DNA from: Tipula vernalis
Taxonomy: Eukaryota; Arthropoda; Insecta; Diptera; Tipulidae
Reading direction: 5' to 3'
Assembly (NCBI GenBank): GCA_958295665.1
Contig: OY282559.1
Location: 134,891,241-134,955,240 of the forward strand
Length of the DNA: 64,000 bases
In this document: one piece after another, positions 45,401 through 58,302 of the stretch
Layout of the letters: every line of letters begins with the position of its first letter
Numbering within the stretch: position 1 is the stretch's first letter
Translations under genes and position numbers: made by a program
The notes under the pieces: generated by a model
Told to the model about the DNA's origin: nothing
The model's database searches: none
What the model saw: the letters and a program-made list of their open reading frames with translations, nothing else

Positions 45401-48400
45401 TATTTTAAAATTAAATCTCCATTTTTTAATTCTTTAAAAGTTCAAATAATTAAAATTCAACCTCGCTTTTTTGCGAAATTCCAAAATTGAAACTCCTTTT
45501 TCCAAAATACTTCAAAATTAAAAAATATTTCTATTCTCACTTTAAAATTAAATTTCATTTCCCAAAATTTTTTAAAATAAAGTCGTTCCTTTCTTAGGAT
45601 ACTTTGAAATTAAAAATATTTAAGAAGAAATTCAGTTCCTATTTATAACTAATCTTTAGTATCGAAAACACTTCCTTATTTTAAAATTAAATTTTGTTTT
45701 TAAGAATATTTTAAAATTAACAAATTTATTATTTTCCATTTTAATTTGAAAATCAACGCTTCCTTTTCCAAAATTCTTTAAATTGGATATCTTAGAGGAT
45801 GCCTTAAAATTAAAAATATTTCCATACTAACTTTAATATTAAATTTCATTTAGCCAAAAATTCGTTCTACTTTTAAAATTAAAATTTCTTTTCCTAAAGA
45901 TTCATTTTTACTCTAAAATTTAATCTAATTTTAAAATTAAATTATTTTGCCCCAAAATTCGATCCTAATTTTATAGTAAAAGCTCCCTTTTCCAATATAC
46001 TTTAAAATAGAAAAAAAACAATTTAGATCCTCACTTTAAAATTAAAATTTAAATAATATCCAGAATATAGTGACTGGGTGGCTAATATTTTAAAATTACA
46101 TTTTGCTGCCCAGAAATTTCATTCTAATTTTAAAGTTAAAGTTTGATTTAAGAAAAATTCCTTTCCATTCTAATTTTAATGTTAAGTTTCGTTTTCCATT
46201 CTAATTTTTAAATTAAATCTCGTTAACAAATTATTTTAAAATTAAATTTTTCTTTTCCGTATACCAGTATTCCATTCTAATGTAAAAAAAAAAAATCTTA
46301 TCTTAATTTAAGACATTTTTTCCATCTAACCTCCCTTTTTCAAATACAAAAAATTAAAAACATTCACTTTCTAATTTTAAAATTCAATTTCCTTTTCCAG
46401 AATTTGTAAATTAAACCTGTCTTTTCTAGAATTTTTTCATATTAAAGCTCTTTTTTTTCAGAATACTATTAAAGTTCAAATAATATATAATACAACCTCG
46501 CCTTGTGAGAAATTCCAAAATTAAAGCTCCCTTTTCCAAAATACTTTAAAATTAAAGAAATATTTCCATTCTAATTTTAAAATTAAATTTCATTATCGAA
46601 ATATTTTAATGTTATATTTTCTTTCCCAGAAATTCCAATCTAATTTTAGAACTAGATCTTTATTTTTATAATATTTAAAATTAAATTTTATGTTTCCAGA
46701 ATACTCTAAATGTGCAAATATTTTTATTCTAATTTTAAAATTATATCTAGTTTTATCGTGAAATCTAATTTTTAATTTGAAAATTAAAGAAAATTAAATT
46801 AATTAAAATACTTCAAAATTGAAAAATAATTCCATTCTAACTTTAAAATTAAATTTTATTTTCCAGAATATTTAAAAATTATAGATATTGCCATTCTAAT
46901 TTTAAAAATTAATCTTCCTTTTCCAGAATATTTTAAAGTTAAATCTTATTTTTTCCAGAACACCTTATTTCTGCGCGTCACTGCGGAGTGAAAATTTAAA
47001 ATTAAATTTTTCTGCCCAGAAATTTCATTCTAATTTTAAAATTAAGTTTCATTTTCCAGAATATTTTAAATTAAATATATCTCGTTTATAGATTTTTTTA
47101 AAATTAACTTTTTTTTTCCATAAATTCCATTCTAATTTTAAAATAATTTTTAATTGAAGAAATTTTTTTCCATTTCTTCCTTTTACCAAATACAAAAAAA
47201 TAAAAATAATTCCTTTCTAATTTTAAAATTAAATTTCATTTTCCTGAACATTTTAAAAGTAAATTTTTATTTTCTTGAAAGTCTATTCTAATTTTAAAAT
47301 TAGAGCTTATTTATTTAAACTTATTATTTACTATTTTCTTATTAACTTATTTCTATTTCTATTCTCATTTAAAATTATATTTTGCTTTTCCAGAATACTC
47401 TAAAAGTGCAAATATTTTTATTCTAATTTTAAAATTAAATCTCGTTTTTTTCGCCAAATCTTAGTTTTAATTTGAAAATTCAAGAAAATTAAATTAATTC
47501 AAATGTTTCAAAATTAAAATGTATTTGCATTCTTATTTTAAAATTTAATTTCATTTCCCAGAATTTTTTAAAATTAAAACTTTCCTTTCTTAGGATACTA
47601 ATACTTTAAAATTAGAAATATTTCCATTCTAATTTTAAATTTTAAATTTAATTTCTTTTCCCAGAATATTATAAAATTATACTTTCTTGCCCAGAAATTT
47701 AGTTCTTATTTTTAACTACTCTTTAATTTAAGAAAGCACTTTCCATTCCAATTTTAAAAATAAATTTTATTTTTAAGAATATTTTAAAATTAAAATTTTA
47801 TTTTTTTATTTATTTTTTTTTTTTTTAATTAAATCTTAATTTTCCATAACACTTTAAAAATACCAATATTATAAAATTCAATTTCGCTTTTCGCAAAACT
47901 CCAAAATTAATGCTTCATTTTCCAAAATACAATTTAATTTTCTGGAATATTTTAAAATTAAATTTTGTAATGCCAGAAATTCCATTCTAATTTTAAAATT
48001 AAACCTCCTTTTTCCAAAATTCTTTAAATTGAGAAAATATTTTTATCTCACTTAAAAATCAATTCTTACTTTTCCAGGATACTTTAAAACTAAAAATATT
48101 TCCATTCTAATTGAAAAATAAAATTTCATTTAGTCAAAAATTCGTTCTATTTTTAAAATTAAAATTTCTTTTCCAAAAGAGCGAACTCTAAAATTTAATC
48201 TAATTTTAAAATTAAATTTTTTTCCTCAAAATTCGTTCCTAATTTTATAGTAAAAGCTCCCTTTTCCAAAATACTTTAAAATTAAACAACAATTTAGATC
48301 CTCTCTTTAAAATTAAATTTCATTTTCCAGAATTTAAAAATTAAATCTTTCATTTTCCAGGGTACTTTCCAGAATACAGCCACTTGGTGGCTGATATTTC

Positions 48401-48890
48401 AAAATTACATTCTGTTGCCCAGAAATTTTATTATAATTTTAAAATTAAAGGTATTTAAGAAAAATTCCTTTTCATTCTAATTTTAAAATTAAGTTTCGTT
48501 TTCCAGAATATTTTAATTTTAAAAATATTTCCATTCTAATTTTTAAATTAAATCTCGTTAACAAATTATTTTAAAATTATATTTTTCTTTTCCGTATACC
48601 AGTAATCCATTCTAATTTAAAAAAAAAATCTTAATTTAAGACATTTTTTCAATCTAACCTCCTTTTTTCAAATATAAAAAATTAAAAACATTCACTTTCT
48701 AATTTTAAAATTTAAATTCCTTTTCCAGAATTTGTAAATTAAAGCTGTCTTTTCTAGAATTTTTCTAGAAAATTAAAAAAAATATTTCCATTCGTACTTT
48801 AAAATGCAATTTCAGTTTTTAGAATATAGTATTTTAAAATTAAATTCTGCAACGCTAGAAATTCTATTCTAATTTTAAAATTAAATCTCC
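39490..48890 (+). repeat. 9.4-kb degenerate AT-rich tandem array
   Basis: Several hundred short degenerate units are built from two alternating phrases, CATTCTAATTTTAAAATTAA and TTTTCCAGAATATTTTAAAA, with variable spacers and heavy divergence. TTTTAAAA recurs about every 25-35 bp. Larger duplications are superimposed: a segment with GAATTCGTATGAATTTTCC recurs at about 43630, 44108 and 44847. A slightly GC-richer landmark with GGTGGC or GTGTGGCC next to TATTTTAAAATTA recurs near 40510, 41540, 45125, 46080, 46970 and 48380. No coding capacity. Confidence 0.9.
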
Positions 48891-50786
48891 CTCGATGTAA
48901 GATTTTCGATCGTGGGTGCCTTTTTTATCGAAATCTGTTTTTTTTTCTGTAGGCTCAAATTATAAATGTTTCCTTCAGATCGACAAAATGAAGCTCCACT
49001 GTTGTTCAACGTTCCGATAACAGCACAAATTTTAGAGATTTTTTAAACCAATAATGAATAATTTGTTAACTTGGTTCTCAGTATATTTTACCTTAACGTC
49101 AAAACTTCAAATCAAAAATAATAATTAGTCAACGCCATCTTAACTTAATATGGAATTGGTAGAACTTTCTAAATTCTTCTACCGTAAACCTGAATTTGGA
49201 TCTCTCTCTGTGCCACTAGTTAATTCCTACCAGCTTGTATTTGTGTACCAATTTATTTTGGAGAATGGTAAAGTTTAAGTGGAATGAAGAATCAAATTTA
49301 ACTTTTCAGAAATTAAAAGAGCTTGATAAATTTATGCAATAATTTAGATGTGTTACGAAAGCTTTACTGGCTCAATGCGTCAAACATTTCATCGTATCAT
49401 AATTAGATTTTTTTTTATATAATTTAATAAATATGGACAAAATCTTATAAGCAAACGCGCGCGCATCAACCCTTCTTTAAACATCAAACCCATAAATTAA
49501 AAATCAATTTTCTTTTGAAACCCCTTTCCCCCCCCCCCCCCTCCCCAAAAAAAACGGAAAGAAATAAAAACTTAACATTTTCTAAAACATTTCCAAAAGT
49601 TTTTCCACCATTTTCTAATTTCTAATTAGAATTTTTTTTTTTTTTTACCCAGATTTCCATATACGAGTTTGTATATATCGTATGTACAGTAGTTTCGATT
49701 CGCTACACACATCGAGCATATATGATGCCATATACATACATTTTATACATTATTCGTTCTGGTACATACAATTTTCTAACCCTTTCGAAATATTTTTTTT
49801 TGTTTTTATTTTTAATTAAACTTTTGACTAAAATCATCCCACATTTATATACATATAAGACGTACCACGTACATGTACATATCAATTTTTCTTAAGGTTT
49901 TTCTAATCATTTTTTGTTTTGTTTTTTTGTAAAGAAATTTCTCGTTTCTATACTTCCTAAAATCTGTTATAATAATTATACACAAGAGTATATTTAGTTA
50001 AGTAATGACAACAACAAAACATCGAAAATTTTTGTCGTTTATAAATTTATTAATGTTTATGTACATAAATCCCAGAATTATGTACAGACATATACACACA
50101 CATCGTCATAAATATATACGTATACATATATGTATAAGAAACGTATTTAATATGGTTTTGGAAATTTCATTATTTTGTACATATATAAGACGGAAAGCTT
50201 TTCTTACGTATACTATGTTGTTTACTTAAGACGAGTCATATACGAGAGTACATAGAAATTTTTTTTTTTTTTTAAATGAAAAATTAAAATTAATTTTGAA
50301 TGTATTTCTACTAATAAGTCAAAATCAATATAACCGTATGCATGCATGAGTAAGTTGTATTCCTAGATGTTGTGTGTACAAACCGACATGCATGCCATAT
50401 ACAAAGTATTAAAAGAAACTTTGGTATTTCCTTTTAAAATGTTGCGGAAGCTCAATTTACGTGGTTAAGGAGGAAATATTGTTAGTGGGATAGATTGAGT
50501 CGAATAATGCAACGGGAGAAGTAGAAAAATGTAATGATTTTGAAAGCCTCATATCGGGCGTCATAATTGTTCATATTGCTACGTTTTCGCCTTACCAATC
50601 AAGATTTGAGTTACTGGATTGTGAATAAAACAGCCAATTTACAATATTAGAACATAAGGTGACTTATTAGAAAATTATTCTACAATAAATTGAGGAGGAA
50701 AGGGGCGGGGGATGGGCTAGATGATATGTTTATTTTATCGCTGCTGTTTCTCACAAAATTGACCTGATCGCCTTGATGGTTGTAGG
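48891..50786. other. No identifiable gene; C tract at 49528-49546
   Basis: The array stops abruptly at about 48890. The sequence after it is ordinary AT-rich DNA with a 14-C run and CCCC at 49528-49546 and imperfect AT/AC microsatellite wording at 50085-50135. Frames 49703-49885 and 50005-50229 lack motifs. Confidence 0.5.
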
Positions 50787-53700
50787 CAGTAGCGTAGCCA
50801 AAAATTGGTTAAGGGGGGATTCTTAAATAAATAATTATTTCTATAAGGAAACAATGCTTACGAGTAATAATTTAAATTCAATGTTTTATTAATTTTTTAT
50901 GATTTTATATTTATTCGTTGTGACCCTAAGTCAAGGACACCGTCTATTGATATATCGATATCTCTGTGAATATTTAATAATGCCAATCCATTTGGTCGCT
51001 ACTGGCCGATAGTATTTCGTAGGCAAATTTTGAGGCGAGCCCAGAGAGAGTCCAAGATATACTTGACCATCTTTTAAACGCTTTAATTAAATTCGCTTAG
51101 GTTGTCGAATTCCCAGCTTCGTACAGTTCAATCTTTAATAGTCAGACAATTTTTTTTTCAACATGATGGTTAACTAAAAAAGTGATTTATTTTAATGTAT
51201 ACATAAATATGTCTCTATATTTTATTATCACCTGGTCCTACATTAGATTCTTAAGATTCATAAAATTCAAAAAGTTCATAGGATTCATACGACTCTAAGA
51301 TTCATAGGATTCGTAAGACGCACAAGATTCATAAGGTTCATGAGATTTATAAAATTGATAAAATTCTTAAGATTACTATGGTTCATAAGATTTGTTTATG
51401 ATCATAGAATTCAAAAATTAATAACATTTAAAATATTTTTGAGATTTCAAAGATTCATAAGATTCAGTTGATCAACATGGTTCATAGGATTCTTAAGATT
51501 AATAAGATTCATAGGATTCTTAAGATTCATAAGATTCACAGTGAGATCCTTACGATTCATAAGATTCATAATATTCATCGGATTCATAGAGTTCATTAAA
51601 TTCAAACGACTCATAAGATTCATAGGATTCGTTAGATTCATTAAATTCATAAAATTCTTAAGTTTCGTAAGATTCATGAGATTCATTAAATTAATAAGAT
51701 TCATACGATTTATACAATTCATAAGGTTTGAAAGGCTGGTCAAATTGGAAAGAAACATAAGATTCATAAAACTCACAAGATTCTTAAGATTCATAAGATT
51801 CGTAAGGCCTACAAGATTCATAGGATTCATGAGATTCGTAAGACTCTTAATATTCAAGAGATTCAAAGAATTTAAAAGATTTATACGACTAATAAAATTT
51901 GTAAAATTCGTAGGATTTATAAGGCTAATAAGAATCAAAAATTAATCAAATTAATAAAATTAGTATCACTGGATTCAAACGACTCATAACATTCATGAGA
52001 TTAATAAAAGGTTTACAAGATTGATATGGTTTGTAAGATTGATAAAATTTGTAAGATTAATTCATGATATTCATTTGATTAATAAAATTTACAATTAAGA
52101 TTAATAAGGTTCATAAGAATTCTAAGATACATAGGATTCATAAGATTTGTAAGGCTCACGATGTTCAAAAGATTTATAAGATTCATCTAAATTCATGGAA
52201 TTAAAAAACCATAAGATTGGATTTTTAAGATTTGTAAAATTCAAAAGATTCATAAGAACCAAAATATGCATAAGTTTCATAAAATTCATAATATTCGTGG
52301 GATTCATAGAAGAAGATAGAGAGATGGGAGATTCATAAAATAAATCAAATTAATAAAACTAGTAAGTTCAGTAGATTCAAAGGACTCGTAAGATTCATAA
52401 GATTCATAGTGAGATCTATACGATTCATAAGATTCATGAGATTCATGAGATTCATGAGATTCATGAGATTCATAAGATTCATAAGATTCAAAGGACTTAT
52501 AAGATTCATAAGATTCCAAAAATCCAAAAGATTCATAAGATTCATAATATAGTATTCATGGGATTCGTGTGATTCATAGATTGCATTAGATTCATAAAAT
52601 AAATTAAATTAATAAAACTAGTAAGTTCAGTAGATTCAAAGGACTCGTAAGATTCATAAGATTCATAGTGAGATCTATACGATTCATAAGATTCATGAGA
52701 TTCATAAGATTCTTAAGATTCAAAAGACTCATAAGATTCATAAGATCCAAAAGATTCATAAGATTCAAAGGACTTATAAGATTCATAAGATTTATAAGAT
52801 CCAAAATATTCAAAAGATTCATAATATTCATGGGATTCGTGGGATTCAGAGATTTCATTAGAATCATAAAATAAATCAAATTAATAAAACTAATAAGTTC
52901 ACTAGATTCAAAGGACTCATAAGATTCATTTAAATGGTAAGATTAATACGATTTTTAAGGTTAATTAAAAATTTATAAGATTTATATGGCTTGTAGGGCT
53001 GATCAGATTGGAAAGATTCATAAGATTCATAAAATTCACAAGATTAATAAGATACAAGAGATTAATAAATAGATAAGATTCTTAAGATTCATAAGATTCG
53101 TAGGACCTACAAGATTCATAAGATTCGTGAGATTCGTAAGATTCATAATAACAATTCAAGGGATTCACAAATTCATGCGATTCTTAAGATTCATAAGATT
53201 CGTAAGATAGACAAGATTTATAAGATTCGTGAGATCCGTGAGATTCTTAATATTCAAGAGATTCATAGAGTTTATAAGATTTATACGACTAATAAGATTC
53301 GTAAGATTCGTAGGATTCATAAGGCTAATAAGAATCAAAAAATTAATCAAATTAATAAAATTAGTAAATTCACTAGATTCAAACGACTCATAAGATTCAT
53401 AAAATTAATAAATGTTTTATAAGATTCATAAGGTTTGTTCATGATATTCATTAGATTAAAAAAATTTACAATTAAGATTAATAAGGTTCATAAGAATTCT
53501 AATATACATAGGATTCATAAGATTTGTAAGGCTTACGATGTTCATAAGATTTATAAGATTCATCTAAATTCATGGAATTGAAAAACCATAAGATTGGATT
53601 TTTAAGATTTCTAAAATTCTAAATATTCATAAGATTCATAAGATTCAAAAGACTCATAAGATTCATAAGATTCATAAGCTTCATAAGATTCATAAAATTC

Positions 53701-54601
53701 ATAATATTCGTAGAATTCATAGAATCCATAAGATTCATAAAATAAATCAAATTAATAAAACTAGTAAGTTCACTAGATTCAAACGACTCATAAGATTCAT
53801 AAAATTCATAAGATTCATAGGATTAATACTATTCATAATGTTAATTAAAGTTTTATAAGATTCATAAGGTTTGGAAGGCTGGTGAGATTGGAAAAAATCA
53901 TAAGATTCATAAAATTCATAAGATTAATAAGATACATGAGATTCATAAGATTCGTGAGATTCGTAAGATTCATAGTATTCAAGAGATTCACAAATTCGAG
54001 ATTCGTAAGATGGACAAGATTCATAAGATTCGTAGGATTCATAAGGCTAATAAGAATCAAAAAATTAATAGAATTAGTCAATTCACTAGATTCAAACGTC
54101 TCATAAGATTCATAAGATTAATAAATGTTTTATAAGATTCATAAAGTTTGTAAGATTGATAAGATTGGAAAGGTTCATGAGATTAATAAGATTCATAAGA
54201 ATTCTAAGATACATAGGATTCTTAAGATGCCTTACAAGCTCACACGATGTTCACAAGATATATAAGATTCATCTAAATTCAGGTTATTCAAAGAACCATA
54301 AGATCAACAAAATACATTACTTTCAGAATTGATCGAAAGTGATGGGTAATTTGGAAAATTTAGAATAATTTTGTAAGAAATCGTAGATAATTCTTAAGGC
54401 CCCTGAGCGCCCTGGAACTCTCCAATTGGAGAGATTCTAGATTAAGAGTCCATGTAAAAGTTTGACAAATATTTTGTGCTAATTTGTGTTATTATAGCTA
54501 ATACCGTTCTCGGTAAACCAATGTAATGTTTTATGTAATGATATATGAAGGTCATGAAGGGGTGGTTTAACAACCCGCGACCCCCCATCGCTACGCCACT
54601 G
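50787..54601. mobile_element. Non-autonomous hAT-type element filled with satellite DNA
   Basis: The left end is CAGTAGCGTAGCCA (50787-50800) and the complement of the right end CAGTGGCGTAGCGA (54588-54601), identical at 12 of 14 positions. Both are followed inward by G runs. The flanks are 8-bp near-duplicates, GTTGTAGG (50779-50786) and TTTGTAGG (54602-54609), 7 of 8 identical. CAG-type inverted termini with 8-bp duplications define the hAT superfamily. The interior has no transposase; about 3 kb of it is a 9-bp repeat array. Confidence 0.75.
51240..54310. repeat. 9-bp satellite, consensus ATTCATAAG, about 3 kb
   Basis: Degenerate tandem copies of AAGATTCAT fill the region. Because 9 is a multiple of 3, all frames tend to stay open and give repeats of Met-Asn-Leu (minus) or Arg-Phe-Ile (plus); these are not genes. 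Longer units are superimposed: a landmark AATTAATAAAACTAGTAAGT recurs near 52350, 52608 and, with small changes, 52880, 53355 and 53748. A TCTAAATTCATGGAATT landmark recurs near 52188 and 53568. Confidence 0.9.
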
Positions 54602-54837
54602 TTTGTAGGAATAATAAAAGGAATCTTTCATCTGAGCTTCCTCCACAATTAGCTAGCTTATTGTTAATAGTATACTGAACGCGTTATTGCACAAATTGCC
54701 ATCTTGTGAGTCTACCTGCAGGTGTTCCTTCATTTATTTCCTTTTCCGGCAAGTAAAAATTCGAAGAGGTAATAAAAAAATGTACTGGTATTAAAATTTC
54801 GAAGGATGCGTCGCCATCTACGTCGCCATCTTAACGG

Positions 54838-55150
54838 ATTTGACAGCTGCTTTTTATAAGCCTCAAAAATCAGATGAAGCAGGTGGATTCAAGTGCCATT
54901 GTATTTCTGATTTGGACAAATGCTCTGCAATGAGACAATTATGGTGTTTGGCTACAGCTGCCGTTTTGCTTCAATAAAAATCGAACCGTTATCACTGTAA
55001 ATGTGGGCAGGTGGTCCCTTTCTTGAAACAAATTTTTCCAAGACTGCAATAAAGGGATCAGTTAACAGGTCGCTTACAGATTCTTTATCGACATCATTGT
55101 CGCCATACAGAAAAAAGATGGCAATCTAATCCTTGATAAATCTGGTGCCT
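54838..55150 (-). pseudogene. BEL/Pao integrase fragment
   Basis: Minus-strand pieces read LTDPFIAVLEKFVSRKGPPA, HIYSDNGSIFIEAKRQL (the second catalytic Asp region of BEL/Pao integrase) and, after frame changes, AEHLSKSEIQWHLNPPASSD leading to a worn GLYKAAVKSVK region where the catalytic Glu would lie. The fragment has no neighbours on the same strand and directly precedes a plus-strand BEL element, so it is a separate, older remnant. Confidence 0.65.
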
Positions 55151-55389
55151 CTCCCCCTTTCTGATGCTAGCTCGTTTCAAAACATACGACGCATTTTTGA
55201 ACAGTATTTTGTATAATGCTTCTTCCCCAAACTATCCAGAGATTGGTGCCTGGTTAGGTGGTGTTTCGATCACGGCTCGAACAACGAATATTTCGGCAGC
55301 CCACTCGTATCAATGTTGCAGCAGGAATCTCTAAATTAATAATCCGTAATCAAAAAAAATAATAACGGTCCAGGTAACGGTCGCAGAAA

Positions 55390-56160
55390 CGATTCGAACG
55401 CCAGGAAAAAATCCACTTAAAAACCCCTCCAGGAAGCCACGAATGCTCACGATTATCAGATATTCAAAAGTTCCACTATCTAAGAAGCTATTTGACTGAT
55501 GAAGCAGCCAATTTAGTGAAACATATGAACGTTACTTCGACAAATTATGCAGAGGCGCTAGACAAATTGAAAAAAAGATACGATCGTAAACGATACACCG
55601 TAAATTCATTCCTTCGAAAGTTTATTGAACAACGCCCAATTACGCAAGTAAATTCCATTAATATTCGCCAGATCCATGATGTATGCGATGAAGTACTAAT
55701 TGGTTTGAAGAGTTTGGGAACGGAAGCAGAAGGCCGAGATCCGCGGCTAATTTATTTAGTACTTAATAAATTAAATAACAAAGTGTGAATGGGCAGAATT
55801 CTCAGCAAAGGACGAGTTTCCAAGTTTCAATAAAGTTTTGGAATTTTTATTAAACCGTGTTGACGCATTAGAGAGTTATGGCACATCAGTTAAATCAACT
55901 CAGATAAAATCAGTTCGGAGTAGCAAATCATTTGCAAAAACAGCAACACTAACAACATGCGAATTATGCAAAATCGAAAATCATAGGTTGTACGAATGTA
56001 AAAAATTCAAGGATTTATCTACAGTTGAACGTCGCAAATTCATTGCTGATAGCAAACAATGTTTTAATTGTTTAAATACGAACCATAACGTCTATACATA
56101 ATTGTCGATTCAAAGGAAAGTGCCAAAAATGCTATGGAAAGCATCACAGTCTATTGCATG
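55390..56160 (+). pseudogene. BEL/Pao gag region with zinc knuckles
   Basis: LSDIQKFHYLRSYLTDEAA, NLVKHMNVTSTNYAEAL and KRYDRKRYTVNSF (55450-55620) match the DUF1759 part of BEL/Pao gag. The reading is open upstream of the ATG at 55492, to about 55390. After a stop at 55786-55788, a second frame (55838-56101) holds CELCKIENHRLYECKKF and CFNCLNTNHNVYT, then, shifted, CRFKGKCQKCYGKHH. These are the Cys/His knuckles before the protease. Confidence 0.8.
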
Positions 56161-56931
56161 AGGATCAACGAAGTCAAGAAGAGGGTCTTATTAGAAATGA
56201 AAATTCATCAGATGTAACCAGTCTACATTGTACAAGGTCCGACAATATATGCATTTTACCTGCAGTTTTAGTGAGGGTAAAGAATTCAAGGGGAACGTAT
56301 CATATTTATAAAGCTTTGTTGGATTCTGCATCCAAAGTCAGTTTTATTTCTGAGTGAAGTTTTAAAATACTTGGGCTACCAAGGGAGCCAACGTCCATTT
56401 CGATTAGGAGTTTGAGTTCTTCTTATGTTGGAAAGGCAAAGGATATGGTAAAAATAAACTTTTCCAACGATTAAGAAACATATAGATCAGACGTACACGT
56501 TAAATGGTGGCGAAATTGACATGTTACTTTGGTTAGATATATTCTTTGACATATTGAGTGAAGGCAAAGTACAAAGTGATGAAGTGACCGCCTATAATAC
56601 AAAATTTGGTTGGGTTCAAGTTGGAAAATTAAACAATAATGAGAATGTTATATCAACTATAAATTTAAATGTAATGCTGAGAAATTTCTGGGAAATTGAG
56701 AATGTGCCTAAATTCACTGAGAATTCTGAAGATGATCCGTGTGAAAAATCTTTTATAAAAACTACAACGACTGCGTCTGATAATAAATTCGTTGTCAGGT
56801 TGCTATTTAAAATTCAACACGATCAACTAGGGTCTATTTACAACATAGCATTTAAAAGATTACTATCAATGGAGCGACGGTTTCAACGAGACACTACGTT
56901 CAAATTAATGTACTTCGATTTTATGGCCTAA
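56154..56931 (+). pseudogene. BEL/Pao protease and pol N-terminal region
   Basis: LPAVLVRVKNSRGTYHIYKA and LLDSASKVSFISE (56250-56357) match the BEL/Pao aspartic protease, with the DSGS active site reading DSAS. After a frame break a frame at 56521-56931 has TKFGWVQVGKL, the conserved FGWIVxG block that closes the protease-like DUF1758 region before RT. The glycine-to-alanine change at the active site is unfavourable for activity. Confidence 0.7.
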
Positions 56932-56945
56932 TATGAAAAGCTGGC

Positions 56946-57700
56946 GTGTTAAAACAAAGTAGTTCTACCACTCGGTTAAGGGTCGTTTTCGATGGGTCGA
57001 CCAAGTCCACAACAAATTTGTCGTTAAATGATGCATTAGAGACCGGTCCCACAATTCAATCTCCACTAGTTGAAATCATTTTAAGATTTAGGCAACACAA
57101 GTATGTACTGAGTAGTGACATCGAAAAATTGTACAGAATGATCTGGATCCAGGAAGACAATGCCAAATATCAACAAATACTTTGGCGAACAAATACAGAT
57201 GAATCACCACATGTTTATCAATTATGCACAGTAACTTATGGTACAACTCCAGCTTCATTTTTAGTAACCAGGTGCGTCGTGAAGTAGCCAATAGAACATC
57301 ATCTAGATTGCCACAATTATCCAATATCCTAACTAAAGATGTATAAGTAGATGACGTGATGTGTGGAGCAAGTACGACTGACTAATTAATTAACCTGAAA
57401 TATTTACTGGTATCAACACTACAAGACTTTGGATTCAACTTAAGAAAATTACGGCCAAATAACGAAAATGTTCAAGCCGAAACTGTACAGATGAATAAGG
57501 TAAACAGTGAGAAAGAGTTTTCAAATGATAGTGACAAATCAAAGGTGCTGGGAATAATTTGGAATTCATGCCGGGACGAATTTACATTCAAATGTGAATT
57601 ACCAAAATCCGCCTGTCTAACAAAATATGGATTATTATCAGATGCCAGCAAATTATTTGATCCATTAGGTTGCATATCACAGGTCTCTGGTTAGAACCAA
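56946..57700 (+). pseudogene. BEL/Pao reverse transcriptase, broken
   Basis: LRVVFDGSTKSTTNLSLNDA and YVLSSDIEKLYRMIWIQEDN (motif A, catalytic Asp) with VTYGTTPASFLVTRC (motif B) lie in one frame at 56946-57287. Motif C is present as VDDVMCGAS at 57347 onward, but the Tyr codon of YVDD is TAA at 57344-57346. VLGIIWNS and LLSDASKLFDPLGCIS (57540-57680) are the RT/RNase H junction of this family. Confidence 0.8.
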
Positions 57701-58300
57701 TTATATGGGATGACCTTTTACCACAACAAACAAAACAAGATTGGTTGAAGCTGCGCGAAAGTCTGTCACAAATAAACAAAATTAAGATTCCCAGATGGTT
57801 AAATGCTACGGATAAGATTGAGTTATGTGGATTCTGTGATGCCAGTGAACTATAGCATATTCTGCCGTAATATATGCAATTTCCGAGAAGGTGATGAAAG
57901 GTAGTCTACCATTTTGATTGCAAAAACGAAAGTCGCACCAATTGAACAGATTACATTAGCAAGACTTGAACTGCAGGCAGCTCGCATGTTAGCTCGCATG
58001 TTAACTCTCTTAACTCTATATATGGAGCAAATAAAATGATGTCGAAATATACGAAATATAATAATATAAATTTATGGATAATTTTCTGTCGAAACACTCA
58101 AGTTCTTATAGAATGTGTTATAATTTAGCAATCATTATTAAATGTGTAAAGAAATCCAAGACTAACGTTGGTGCATCACGAATTACTGATCAAACTGACT
58201 AGAAGAAATTCAAACCGCATTTGTTTATATAAACAACGAAAACACTTCGCAGATGAATACCAATTACTATCGGAATGAAAACCATTACCAAATAGCAGTA
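57670..58300 (+). pseudogene. BEL/Pao RNase H region, broken
   Basis: WLEPIIWDDLLP, RWLNATDKIELCGFCDASE (57690-57855) is the start of the BEL/Pao RNase H (GFCDAS carries the first catalytic Asp). The rest, including QLPRLELQAA-like wording near 57955-57990, is frame-shifted and partly lost. Confidence 0.65.
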
Positions 58301-58302
58301 AA

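Noticed and set aside
51447..51945. Long open frames on both strands rich in Met-Asn-Leu or Arg-Phe-Ile
   Set aside because: The 9-bp satellite is a multiple of 3 and its consensus has no stop in several frames, so such frames are expected.
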